NCBI GenBank assembly: GCA_052103955.1
Contig: JBQELO010000010.1
Location: forward strand, 1 to 64,000
Direction: 5' to 3'
Length of the DNA stretch: 64,000 nucleotides
Source of the DNA: Paenalcaligenes sp052103955
GTDB lineage: Bacteria; Pseudomonadota; Gammaproteobacteria; Burkholderiales; Burkholderiaceae_B
The notes under the pieces were generated by a model, which made no database searches, was not told where the DNA came from, and saw only the letters and a program-made list of their open reading frames with translations. The translations under genes and the position numbers were made by a program. Positions 38,534-47,245 of the stretch are shown in pieces (position 1 is the stretch's first letter; each line of letters starts with the position of its first letter).

Positions 38534-38561
38534 AAAAACCGAGTCTCTGACTCGGTTTTTT
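38534..38561 (+). terminator. Terminator of the suf operon
   Basis: A 12-bp stem (AAAAACCGAGTC / GACTCGGTTTTT) with a 3-nt loop and a T run. Confidence 0.92.
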
Positions 38562-38645
38562 AATGCCGTGTGACGCCAGCAGAATGTGTGGCAGGCTAGT
38601 CGTAACACGTACACCACAACACGACCTACGCTAAGGAAATGAGTA

Positions 38646-39173
38646 ATGCAGTACAGGCGGTTAACGCAGCAAGAAGTAGATAAGGTATGGGAAATTGAAC
38701 GGCGCGAAATCGTTCAGCATGTCTACGTCATGGTGAATGACCGTTTGCAATTGCGGGAACAGTTTTACGATACGCGTGGTTGGCCCGAGGGTGAAGAAGC
38801 TGAGTACGGCCCAATCTTGCGGGCTTGCTTTGAGCGGGGTGGCATCTTTTTGGGTGCTTTTGAGGGGGATGAGTTAGCGGCGGTTAGTGTGATGGATAGC
38901 CGTCCAGTCACCGACTACCCTAAGCTGCACCAGTTGGCGTTTCTGCATGTAAGCCATGGCTGGCGAGGCCAAGGGCTAGCTTCTGAACTGTATGCTCGCA
39001 CTAGAGCAGAAGCCGCGGCCATGGGCATTGTGGGGTTTTATATTTCCGCTACGTCGACGCAGCGCACGGTTGAGTTTTACCTTAGCCGTGGTGCGGAGCT
39101 TAGCTTACCCCCTGATCGTGAGCTCTATGAAAAAGAGCCCGACGATATACATTTAGCCCATTGGTTTTATTAA
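38646..39173 (+). CDS. GNAT acetyltransferase
   Basis: 175 residues. The acetyl-CoA pyrophosphate-binding loop is VSHGWRGQGLASELY (R/Q-x-x-G-x-G/A), preceded by the beta-bulge AFLHV and followed by a helix and GFYISATSTQRTVEFYLSRGAEL. The N-terminal half (VDKVWEIERREIVQHVY) defines an uncharacterised subgroup. A good ribosome-binding site (AAGGAA) is present. Monocistronic; substrate unknown. Confidence 0.85.
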   Translation: MQYRRLTQQEVDKVWEIERREIVQHVYVMVNDRLQLREQFYDTRGWPEGEEAEYGPILRACFERGGIFLGAFEGDELAAVSVMDSRPVTDYPKLHQLAFLHVSHGWRGQGLASELYARTRAEAAAMGIVGFYISATSTQRTVEFYLSRGAELSLPPDRELYEKEPDDIHLAHWFY

Positions 39174-39192
39174 GCTAGACGAGTAGGCCAAC

Positions 39193-41190
39193 TCAAGCAG
39201 GCGAACTGGCGTCTTCTGTAGCGCTGTTGTGAGTGGGGGGGCGTACATCAACCATGCCATTTACGTGTTGCAGTTCATTCATGGCAGCGCGTAGTAACTG
39301 ATCCTCAGCAGAACCTGGCGTATCGCTTTGCCACGCTTCTTTAGGAAAATCGGCGGGCGTACCTTGTGCAATCAGTTTGCCCAGTTTCTGTATGTACTGC
39401 AAATCGTGGTCGCTAGGCGTGCCGGTGTTGTTGATGGAGTAAGCCGTAATGCAATTTGCCATGCGGGCTGCACTGGAAATAAGCGGAAACCACGATAAGG
39501 CTTCTTGACTGGCAGGAGGTGGGTCAGAAAGCTGTTTTTGCAGGTTGGTACGTATGTTGGCAATTTGGCCATAGGCAGCATGGCGCGCACTGTGCAATTG
39601 GTTTTGCTGTGCTGATTCATTAGGCTGCGGTAGTGTGGCGAGTAAATAGTGCGCTAAGGCTTGCCGTATTTGTTGGAAGGTTTGATACAACTGACGGTGA
39701 TTGGTTTTGGGCCACAATAAATAGCCAAATACGAGGGCAATAGCACCGCCTAGTAAGGTGTCTTCAAAACGCAGCAGCGCGTAATTAACACCATTTTTTT
39801 CAGGGCTGACATAATCAATTAGCACCAGCACCAGTGGGGTGATAATCAATGACATCATGGCGTACGAGCGTTGTGATGCCCATGGTAATACAAAGGCCAG
39901 TGCCGCCATAATGATTACAAATAACGGCCCAGGACTAACAAAGTACAAAATAAAGCCACCAATGATGACCCCAAAGCTTGTGCCTATACTGCGCAACATG
40001 CTCCGCGAAAAAACCGAGCCCATATCGGGTTTCATCACCAAAATGACGGTCATGGGTATCCAATACCAATGACTGTAATCGTCTTTCCAGCGTAGAGCAT
40101 AAGCGATAAAGGTGCAGACAGCTAAGGCTGCCGCCGCTAAGAGTACTTCTCTACCGGGGCTCAGCTCACCCAAAATAGCAGCCAGTTGTTTACGTTTGGC
40201 AGCAGGCTGGGGGGCGCTAATGCTGTTGTCGGGCAAGGTGCTAGAGCGCTGCCATAAGGTTTGGAATAACTCGTTAGCATCTTTGCTTAGGTTGTGATTA
40301 CAGCCTGATGTAGCGTCTGCTACAGGAATGTGTTTTGAGCGTGATGCGTAGGCTGTGGCCGCGTGTTGCAGCGTTGTCGCCATGGTGTGTAGCTGAACGC
40401 TATCATTACAGCCCACAATAGAGGCAAATAAGCTATCAAAACGCTGCAGCACAGCGGCGGTATGTTCCGAGCCTAAGTTCCTGCCTTGCGACAGCGAACG
40501 GGTGTGGAACATTAAGGTATATAAGGTGTTTAGGTTAGTGGTGATTTGTTGTTCGTCTTGCTCTATGGGCTGCTTTTGGGCGCGATGCAGTGCTAATTGC
40601 GCCAAGGCACGTAATAGGTTTTCTGACGCTTGATCTTCAGGCCTGTGCTTCAGTAGTAATGCCTCAATACCCAACAAGGCGGCATAGAACAACACCCCAG
40701 AAAAAGCCAGTAATGCGACATGCCAGTACTGGTTGATGGCCGGGTTACCTACCGCGACCGTACCCATCATTAGCATCTGCATGGTGCCTATAGACAATGC
40801 CGAGTTATAGCTGCTTAAAATGGCAGAAATAAAAGCTAAAACGGTAAAACAGAGGATCACCACCTCCCATGGCAAATAGCTTAAGTAGCCTAGTAATAGC
40901 CCCAGCAAACTTAACGGTGTGGTGATCAGCATGCGCTGAAACAGAATATGGTAGGGGTTGTCGCGCTCGCCCCCCATTTGCAGTAGAAACCCCATGGCTA
41001 CCCAAAGGAAAATAGGTAGCTCACCGGTTAGCGTGCCAATGGCTAAAGGTAAACCCATACCCAGTGCGGCCCGGGTAGAGCGGGGCCAATTCCATTTAGC
41101 GGGCTGTAGATGCGTGAGCTGCCGTACCCACGCCACAGGGTGGGCAAAGGAGGCTGGGTGGGGTTGGTTGGACTGCACGGAGTTTGGCAT
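39193..41190 (-). CDS. FUSC-family inner-membrane protein
   Basis: 665 residues with two blocks of about five to six transmembrane helices (roughly 40-175 and 345-490) separated by a cytoplasmic region, the layout of YccS/AaeB-type FUSC proteins. The second block starts with AAAALAVCTFIAYALRWKDDYSHWYWIPMTVILVMKPDMGS, a typical FUSC-2 segment. Relatives export aromatic acids or serve in stress responses. No membrane-fusion partner gene is adjacent, so an efflux role is not established. The start has only a weak ribosome-binding site. Confidence 0.82.
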   Translation of the reverse strand: MPNSVQSNQPHPASFAHPVAWVRQLTHLQPAKWNWPRSTRAALGMGLPLAIGTLTGELPIFLWVAMGFLLQMGGERDNPYHILFQRMLITTPLSLLGLLLGYLSYLPWEVVILCFTVLAFISAILSSYNSALSIGTMQMLMMGTVAVGNPAINQYWHVALLAFSGVLFYAALLGIEALLLKHRPEDQASENLLRALAQLALHRAQKQPIEQDEQQITTNLNTLYTLMFHTRSLSQGRNLGSEHTAAVLQRFDSLFASIVGCNDSVQLHTMATTLQHAATAYASRSKHIPVADATSGCNHNLSKDANELFQTLWQRSSTLPDNSISAPQPAAKRKQLAAILGELSPGREVLLAAAALAVCTFIAYALRWKDDYSHWYWIPMTVILVMKPDMGSVFSRSMLRSIGTSFGVIIGGFILYFVSPGPLFVIIMAALAFVLPWASQRSYAMMSLIITPLVLVLIDYVSPEKNGVNYALLRFEDTLLGGAIALVFGYLLWPKTNHRQLYQTFQQIRQALAHYLLATLPQPNESAQQNQLHSARHAAYGQIANIRTNLQKQLSDPPPASQEALSWFPLISSAARMANCITAYSINNTGTPSDHDLQYIQKLGKLIAQGTPADFPKEAWQSDTPGSAEDQLLRAAMNELQHVNGMVDVRPPTHNSATEDASSPA

Positions 41191-41348
41191 CTACAAAAAC
41201 CAGAAGGGTGAATGCAGAGGCGCTAGCCCCTGTCACAGTTAACGTACTATTGAACAGGGTAATCGAGTTTGTAGGCCACGCAATGTTTGTAGGCTTTAGT
41301 AACAACTAAGCGTAACTGTGCAAAAGCGTAGCCGGCTATGGCAGGGCG

Positions 41349-42137
41349 CTACGGGGCTAAACCACCTACGTCTAAGGTATGGCGCAGTGCGTTGAGGTTT
41401 TCAGGCGTGACGTAAATTAGGCCTGCACCGGGTGAGTCAATTTCTGAAATCATCAGTAGGGCAAGTGTGATCAGTGCGGGCAAGAGCATGATGATGGTGT
41501 TGTTGCCATGTATGCCTCGTATGTTATGGCCTAACAAGAAGTTAGAACAAACGGCAAAAAATAGCAGCAGTATCCAGGCAGCACCGGGCACCTGACGTTG
41601 CCAACTGGACATGGTTTTTTGCTGTGCGGTGTAAAGCTCATTGCTGGCGTTTAATGCGCTTACCATCACCGCATTAGGGTTCTGTTTTGCCAGTTGGCTA
41701 ATAAGCTTCCACATATGCGTTTGCAACTGTATGGCCGCAATGCGTGTTTCGGCTCTATCGGTTTCATCCGTGGTCTCAAAGAAATGGACGCGTAGAGCAA
41801 GGTATTGGTTCAGCATCTCTTCAGCACGCGGCTGGTATTTGTCTTCTAGCACTGAGATGCGTTGAAAGGCATTGCCAATGGCAATTGCTTCGTTTTCTTC
41901 TGCTTGTATGCGAGCTTGATACCCGTTAATCGCAAAAGAGAAGGTAAAACCTACTAACAAACCAAAGAGCGACAAAATGGCGCCCAGTACGATTTTTAAC
42001 TCGTCATCAACGGGCTGGTCTTGCGCTTGACGCCGTTTACCTATGCATTTGCCTAGAAAAGCTGCTCCCATAAGCAAAACAAGGGTAGACAGCATCAACA
42101 CGTAGTGGGCATAGTTGCCCGCCAAAAGGAATTCCAT
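41349..42137 (-). CDS. DUF4239 membrane protein
   Basis: 262 residues with two helices near the N-terminus (about 10-30 and 47-69), a long cytoplasmic helical part (RIQAEENEAIAIGNAFQRISVLEDKYQPRAEEMLNQYLALRV) and two helices near the C-terminus (about 182-202 and 210-230). The layout and the IQAEENEA segment match DUF4239 (bestrophin-like). Function unknown. Faces the same way as the FUSC gene. Confidence 0.75.
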   Translation of the reverse strand: MEFLLAGNYAHYVLMLSTLVLLMGAAFLGKCIGKRRQAQDQPVDDELKIVLGAILSLFGLLVGFTFSFAINGYQARIQAEENEAIAIGNAFQRISVLEDKYQPRAEEMLNQYLALRVHFFETTDETDRAETRIAAIQLQTHMWKLISQLAKQNPNAVMVSALNASNELYTAQQKTMSSWQRQVPGAAWILLLFFAVCSNFLLGHNIRGIHGNNTIIMLLPALITLALLMISEIDSPGAGLIYVTPENLNALRHTLDVGGLAP

Positions 42138-42178
42138 AAGGGTATGAAAAACTAGAAGCTAGAGGTTAAAGGGAAAAA

Positions 42179-42775
42179 TTACAGTAATCGGCTTGCAAGC
42201 GCTTGTTTTACAGAGGGCCATTCGTGGTTCAAGATTGAAAAGACCACGGTGTCTCGGTAGCCACCATTGGGCATTTTTTGGTGGTTGCGCAATACACCAT
42301 CTTGTTTAGCACCAAGGCGAGCGATGGCTTGTCTAGAGGCATGATTATGCCAATTAGTGCGTAGCTCAACAGCGATGGCGGCGCGGTTTTCAAAGGCGTG
42401 GGTTAACAGCAGTAGTTTGCTTTCTGTATTGATGGCTGTGCGTTGGCAGCGTTTGGCATACCAGGTATAGCCAATTTCTACGCGCTGGTTAACTACGTCG
42501 GCATTACAAAAACGGGTGCTGCCTACAACGTCACCTGTGGCGTTATCAATCACCGCAAACGGTAGCGCTACACCGGCATCACGATCAGCAAAGGCTTTAT
42601 TGAGGTAGGCATCAATGCTGTCTATGCTAGGCACACTGGTAAACCACAGTTTCCACAGTTCGCCGTCGTTTGCTGCTGCCAACAAGGCTTCACGGTCGCT
42701 GGCATGCAGAGGACGTAAGGTAACAGTAGTACCTTGAAGCGTGACAGGGGTTAGCCAAGTGGGTGTTGCAGCCAT
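42179..42775 (-). CDS. GNAT acetyltransferase
   Basis: 198 residues from the ATG at 42775, chosen because GGAG lies 7 nt upstream; the frame reaches 42892 but the extra part is unlike the family. TVTLRPLHASDREALL opens the fold and RVEIGYTWYAKRCQRTAINTESKLLLLTHAFE is the RimJ/RimL-like core with acetyl-CoA-binding loop, continuing ELRTNWHNHASRQAIARLGAKQDG. Probably N-acetylates small amines or protein N-termini; substrate unknown. Confidence 0.82.
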   Translation of the reverse strand: MAATPTWLTPVTLQGTTVTLRPLHASDREALLAAANDGELWKLWFTSVPSIDSIDAYLNKAFADRDAGVALPFAVIDNATGDVVGSTRFCNADVVNQRVEIGYTWYAKRCQRTAINTESKLLLLTHAFENRAAIAVELRTNWHNHASRQAIARLGAKQDGVLRNHQKMPNGGYRDTVVFSILNHEWPSVKQALASRLL

Positions 42776-42950
42776 GAGTGTCTCCGTATGAACCGGTGGG
42801 GACGCTGTTTTACACGCCAAGCGCACAACGAAAGGCGGTGTATGACAGCGTTTAGAAGGTGATGTGGCGTAGTATAAAACCACAAGCAGCACTGTAGCTG
42901 AGCACTCGCATCGTTCTATACTAGAAAGCTACAGTTTTAAGGAAAGTAGG

Positions 42951-43517
42951 ATGCAGAACACTACAGTATTAACGGGGGAACATGTACGTTTACGCCCTTG
43001 GCGCAGCGATGATTTACCGGCATTTGCCACGCTGAATGCCGATCCTGCCGTGATGGAGTATTTTCCTGCTGTATTGAGTACAGAACAAAGCAATGAGTTA
43101 GCCCAGCGCATTCAAGCAGGCTTTGAGAAAAATGGCTTTGGTTTTTGGGCGTTAGAGATACCGGGGGTACTGGCTTTTGCCGGTTTTGTAGGGCTGTCGG
43201 TGCCTGGCAGCAGCGGCTTGCCGTTTATGCCTACAGTAGAAATAGGGTGGCGTTTGTGCCAGCACGCGTGGGGACGTGGGTATGCCAGTGAAGCAGCTCG
43301 TGTGGTGTTGTCACACGCTTTCACCGCGCTACAACTACCGGAAGTCGTGGCGTTCACGACGCGCACAAATCAACGCTCTCAGGCGGTCATGCAGCGCATA
43401 GGCATGCGCTATGCCGAAGGCGAGGACTTTATGCATCCGGCATTGCCGTCAGATCACCCGTTGCGTCATCATGTACTGTATCGTTTAGCTTACAGGGACT
43501 GGTTGAAAACACAGTAG
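42951..43517 (+). CDS. RimJ/RimL-like GNAT acetyltransferase
   Basis: 188 residues with TGEHVRLRPWRSDDLPAFATLNADPAVMEYF at the start, EIGWRLCQHAWGRGYASEAARVVLSHAF as the acetyl-CoA-binding region and VVAFTTRTNQRSQAVMQRIGM near the end. Good ribosome-binding site (AAGGAA). It is divergent from another GNAT gene at 42775; the two are not closely similar. Confidence 0.88.
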   Translation: MQNTTVLTGEHVRLRPWRSDDLPAFATLNADPAVMEYFPAVLSTEQSNELAQRIQAGFEKNGFGFWALEIPGVLAFAGFVGLSVPGSSGLPFMPTVEIGWRLCQHAWGRGYASEAARVVLSHAFTALQLPEVVAFTTRTNQRSQAVMQRIGMRYAEGEDFMHPALPSDHPLRHHVLYRLAYRDWLKTQ

Positions 43518-43533
43518 TTGATGCGTGGATGTG

Positions 43534-43827
43534 TTAGCATTGCAATCGTATATCGAAGTAGGCTTCGCTTTCGCCTAGTTCTCTGAAGCCTTCGGTTTGC
43601 GCTTGTGATGCGGCAGATAGCCATTGCTTCACTAAACCAATTTGCGAGTCGCTAAGTTCGTATTCTGACGTTTCTTCAGCATTACGCCATGCTTGGTAGG
43701 CTTGTATCACCGCATCTGGCCCACCCAGTTTGCGTTCAAGCGTACGTTGAAAACGTGATTCGGCATCTCGCTTATTGCGTTCAGCTAAGTCTTTAGGGGC
43801 ATCTTCTAAGCGGATAATATATAGCAT
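43534..43827 (-). CDS. Conserved-looking small protein of unknown function
   Basis: 97 residues from the ATG at 43827, the start that fits the AGGAG 6 nt upstream (an earlier ATG at 43833 would overlap that site). Hydrophilic and helical (APKDLAERNKRDAESRFQRTLERKLGGPDAVIQAYQAWRNAEETSEYELS). No domain recognised. Clear ribosome-binding site and coding-like composition argue that it is real. Confidence 0.65.
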   Translation of the reverse strand: MLYIIRLEDAPKDLAERNKRDAESRFQRTLERKLGGPDAVIQAYQAWRNAEETSEYELSDSQIGLVKQWLSAASQAQTEGFRELGESEAYFDIRLQC

Positions 43828-43994
43828 GATCATCTCCTTGACACTGTGTATTTATACAGTATATTAAAAAGAGAGATCAAGCTTTTTTTATGGCTTATGT
43901 CTCGCCTGTGGCGCGGATGTATGAATAGGGTGCAGCTAGGGCATGTGGCAATGCATGTATAATGCGCCATCGCAATTTTTTAGCTTACAGCATC

Positions 43995-44183
43995 ATGAAA
44001 AATCTGTTTATAGGCGTGTCATTAGTGTGTGGCGTGGCGTTAGCTGGCTGTACTACGCAAGAAAAGAAAATCATCAAAGAATTAGAAGACATGCCTGGCG
44101 TGACCTGCGATGTAAACACGACCAATGGTTTGGACGATTGCGGTCCCGACAACTTGCAACAAATGCCTAACACAGGTGCTTAA
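43995..44183 (+). CDS. Small lipoprotein
   Basis: 62 residues from the ATG at 43995. The signal ends in LAGC (Cys near 18-19), followed by a short helix (QEKKIIKELEDM) and a Cys-containing tail (GVTCDVNTTNGLDDCGPDN), whose two cysteines may pair. No ribosome-binding site of note. Unknown function. Confidence 0.6.
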   Translation: MKNLFIGVSLVCGVALAGCTTQEKKIIKELEDMPGVTCDVNTTNGLDDCGPDNLQQMPNTGA

Positions 44184-44227
44184 GTTGTAGCCTGTAGGTG
44201 GTGAGGTGAATATGACCTTGTTGCAGT

Positions 44228-45160
44228 ATGCGTAAGCTATTCCAAAGCATAGAGTCTCACCTTGTGGTGTGGGTGGTAGTGGTAGCAGCCAGTGGGCTGA
44301 TATGGCCAGTGCTGGGTGCATGGCTAGCTTCTAGTATTAGCCTGCTATTGGCGCTACTGATGTTGGTGATCAGCCTGACCTTTGATGCCAGAGCCGTCAA
44401 AGTCGTACTGAAAAAGCCCTCTAAACAAGTATTAGCCCTATTTTTAGTGTACGTCCCCATGTCGTTCTTGGGATGGTTAACAGGACGATGGTTTTTTGGG
44501 CAGGGCGCACTGGCGGATGGTCAAACGTTATTGGGCATGTTGCCGACGGATGTGTCTGCGCCATTGCTGGTGCTTATGGCCAAAGGTAACGTTGCACTGG
44601 CAGCTGTACTCAATGCTGTGAATACAGCGTTGGCGCCGTTTATTATTCCTTTTTTATTCTTAGGCATTACCGGTGTAGAACTGGATGTTCCGCTGTGGAC
44701 GATTGTGGCAGAGCTGATTGCCATTGTGTTGCTACCCACCTTGCTAGGGGTGTGGCTGCGTACGCGATTTACGGCTGCCGTCTCACGTTATGACACCATC
44801 TATGCAGGTGCGGGTTCACTGCTATACCTGCTAATTTTACTGGCCGTGATAGCGCCTAACGCCCACACTATTTTGGATTATGGTTGGTATGCATGGGTGA
44901 TCGCAGCTGCCGCCTTATGCTTGAATATGGCAGGCTATGCCGTAGGGTTGTGCGCCAAAATATGGATTACGGACCGGCAAGACGTGATTGCGTATCTGTT
45001 TACGGTAAGCAAAAAAGAATTTAGTATCGCCGCCGCTTTTGTGGCGGCTTCAGGCTTGCCAGCAGAGGTGGCCATACCCGCCGTATTTTTTGCTATTGTG
45101 CAAATGCTAACCTCTCCCGTGGTAGCGCGTTTACTCACGCGCCATACCGTTAAGTCATAA
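44228..45160 (+). CDS. Bile acid:sodium symporter family transporter
   Basis: 310 residues with about nine transmembrane helices in the BASS arrangement. The LVISLTFDARAVKVVLKKPS segment, the GMLPTDVSAPLLVLMAKGNVALAAVLNAVNTALAPF core (sodium-site region) and VSKKEFSIAAAFVAASGLP are family features. Its substrate may be an organic anion. It converges with the LysR gene, overlapping it by 11 bp. Confidence 0.82.
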   Translation: MRKLFQSIESHLVVWVVVVAASGLIWPVLGAWLASSISLLLALLMLVISLTFDARAVKVVLKKPSKQVLALFLVYVPMSFLGWLTGRWFFGQGALADGQTLLGMLPTDVSAPLLVLMAKGNVALAAVLNAVNTALAPFIIPFLFLGITGVELDVPLWTIVAELIAIVLLPTLLGVWLRTRFTAAVSRYDTIYAGAGSLLYLLILLAVIAPNAHTILDYGWYAWVIAAAALCLNMAGYAVGLCAKIWITDRQDVIAYLFTVSKKEFSIAAAFVAASGLPAEVAIPAVFFAIVQMLTSPVVARLLTRHTVKS

Positions 45161-46076
45161 GGCCTGTGGGGCATGCTTGGGCAATCAGAGCCACCTGTTG
45201 GCGCAGCCAATGATGCGCGGGGTCAGCATCGCGACGTGTATGCCAGACTTGTACAAAGTTAAACGATGCGATAGCTAACGGTGGCGCAAAGCAGCGCAGG
45301 GGAGCCGTTAACGCTTCTGACTCTATATTGCGTTTAGCGACGGTTAGAATCAAATCAGTACCTGCAATGAGTCTATTGGCAACACCCCAATGCGGTAAGG
45401 ACACCAGCACATGGCGTTTGGTGCCTGCTGCGTGCAGCGCAAGGTCTATCTCATTGTTCAAATGCGGTTGCATGGCCACCGTGACGTGTGGGCGTGCTAA
45501 CCATTGGTCTAGGCTAAGTGTGCCCGTGTGGTCTAGGGTAGAAGCATCGGCCACGCAGACGAAGCTTTCCTCAAACAGTACGTGTTGCTTTAACGCTGGC
45601 GTGATACCTGATGGAAAGACCCCAAAGGCGATATCGACTTCGGCGTCCATGACCTGCGCTAGCATGGCTTCACGACTACCTTGGCTGATGAATAATTCGA
45701 TATTGGGAGCTTGCTGTCGTAGCGTGCGCACTAACGTAGGCAAAATGATGCTCGCTCCATAATCTGACATGGCTAACCTAAAACTACGGGTTTCGTGCTT
45801 AGGGTCAAACGTGGGCGCTTGAAACAAGGTTTCCAGTTGCTGCAGTGATTGCGCCAGTAACGGCAGTAACTCAGTCGCTTTGCTGGTTAGGGTAAGCTTT
45901 CCCGCACGACGTACCAACAACGGATCATTAAAAATGCGTCGTAAATGGGCCAAGGCGTGGCTCATGGCGGGTTGGCTTTTATGCAACCTAGTAGCGGCCC
46001 TAGAGACATGTTTTTCCTCTAGCAACGCATGCAAGCACAGCAACAAATTAAGGTCTATACGTCTTAGATTATTCAT
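45150..46076 (-). CDS. LysR family transcriptional regulator
   Basis: 308 residues. The helix-turn-helix runs DLNLLLCLHALLEEKHVSRAATRLHKSQPAMSHALAHLRRIFNDPLLVR, like NodD-type members, followed by the two-lobed effector domain. ATTATTC and GAATAAT (46068-46088) form an inverted repeat across its start codon and may be its own operator. It is divergent from the DMT gene at 46178 and the likely target is that gene. Confidence 0.9.
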   Translation of the reverse strand: MNNLRRIDLNLLLCLHALLEEKHVSRAATRLHKSQPAMSHALAHLRRIFNDPLLVRRAGKLTLTSKATELLPLLAQSLQQLETLFQAPTFDPKHETRSFRLAMSDYGASIILPTLVRTLRQQAPNIELFISQGSREAMLAQVMDAEVDIAFGVFPSGITPALKQHVLFEESFVCVADASTLDHTGTLSLDQWLARPHVTVAMQPHLNNEIDLALHAAGTKRHVLVSLPHWGVANRLIAGTDLILTVAKRNIESEALTAPLRCFAPPLAIASFNFVQVWHTRRDADPAHHWLRQQVALIAQACPTGLMT

Positions 46077-46177
46077 ATGAAGAATAATGAGTGAGTCAAA
46101 TTTAGAATTTCAATTCATATTATATATAACGTAGACTGTGTTCATAACTTAGCAACTTTGTAAGGGCGTAGAACAAC

Positions 46178-46642
46178 ATGAGTGCATCTCTTTACCACGT
46201 CTTGTTATTAGGGGCCGCATTAATTGCTGGCGCGGTGGTGCCGTTTCAGTCGGCTAGTAATGCCATGCTGGGGCGTATGTTGGGGCATCCCTTATGGGCT
46301 ACGGTGACATCATTAAGTGTGAGCTTATTGGCAGTTATTCCGTTGTTGTTTTTGTTTAGAGCACCATTGCCTAAGCTAGAGCATGCTTTTCAAGCACCTT
46401 GGTGGGTATGGACTGGTGGGTTATCGGGTGTGATATTTATTACAGCGGCTTTATTGATTACCCCTCGTTTAGGGGCAACCGGTTTTATGATCAGTGCCAT
46501 TGCTGGGCAAATATTAGTGGCGATGTTAATTGATCATTTCGGCCTGATGGGGCTGCCTGTGAAAGAAGTGAATCTGGGCAGAGTGTTGGGTGTGATGATG
46601 ATTTTTGGTGGTGTGATGGTGGTACAGAAATTCACCCCGTAG
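46178..46642 (+). CDS. DMT-superfamily (DUF606/YdcZ) membrane protein
   Basis: 154 residues with five predicted helices: GAALIAGAVVPFQSASNAMLGRMLGHPLWATVTSLSVSLLAVIPLLF is the typical DUF606 start, PWWVWTGGLSGVIFITAALLITPRLGATGFMISAIAGQILVAMLID the second part. Such proteins may act as small-molecule exporters, some as two-subunit pairs; no partner is seen here. A terminator follows 20 bp on. Confidence 0.85.
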   Translation: MSASLYHVLLLGAALIAGAVVPFQSASNAMLGRMLGHPLWATVTSLSVSLLAVIPLLFLFRAPLPKLEHAFQAPWWVWTGGLSGVIFITAALLITPRLGATGFMISAIAGQILVAMLIDHFGLMGLPVKEVNLGRVLGVMMIFGGVMVVQKFTP

Positions 46643-46664
46643 TGCAGCTAACTCAGCATTGCAA

Positions 46665-46695
46665 GGCGTGCAGTGGTTATGCACGCCATTTTTTT
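46665..46695 (+). terminator. Terminator after the DMT gene
   Basis: An 8-bp stem (GGCGTGCA / TGCACGCC, 7-nt loop) and seven T. Confidence 0.88.
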
Positions 46696-46788
46696 ATCTG
46701 TAAACATAAGAAGCAAATAGCTGCTTGCATTCTAAAAAATCATTTGTTGTAATATAAACTGTTTGTATAACAACAGTTGATATGCACC

Positions 46789-47229
46789 ATGAGTATGATC
46801 CAAGAGTATGAAGCCTTTGGTTCACTATTAGGGCAGGTGAGTCGGGTGTGGCGTAAGGCCATGGGCGAAAGTTTGTCTGAGTTTGGGTTGACCGAAGGCA
46901 CGTGGCGACCACTGATTTACTTGTTTAGAGCAACAGAACCGTTGTCGCAAAACGATCTGGCTGAGCTGATGGGGTTAGATCGTTCGTCGGTCGTTCGCCT
47001 GCTGGATATCTTACAAAAAGCGGGGTATGTCACCAGACAAGAAGATGTGCAAGATAGGCGTATTAAGCGCTTGCAGTTAACACCTGCGGGCACCGAGGTG
47101 GCCTTACAGGTAAAACAGGCGTCGCAGCATGTGTTGCAGCAAGTGTTTGATGCGATTCCAGACGATTTGTTGTCTAGTACGCAATCCGGCCTGCAGCAGA
47201 TTTTGCAGTTACTAGGGCAACCACGCTAA
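46789..47229 (+). CDS. MarR family transcriptional regulator
   Basis: 146 residues from the ATG at 46789 (the frame opens at a TTG, 46777). The winged helix is PLSQNDLAELMGLDRSSVVRLLDILQKAGYVTRQEDVQDRRIKRLQLT, with the typical DRR wing tip. Upstream, a TTGTTGTAATATAAAC / TATAACAACA imperfect repeat (46744-46776) is a possible operator. The MFS gene starts 16 bp downstream, so it most likely controls that exporter. Confidence 0.9.
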   Translation: MSMIQEYEAFGSLLGQVSRVWRKAMGESLSEFGLTEGTWRPLIYLFRATEPLSQNDLAELMGLDRSSVVRLLDILQKAGYVTRQEDVQDRRIKRLQLTPAGTEVALQVKQASQHVLQQVFDAIPDDLLSSTQSGLQQILQLLGQPR

Positions 47230-47245
47230 GCAAAGGACTATCGTC

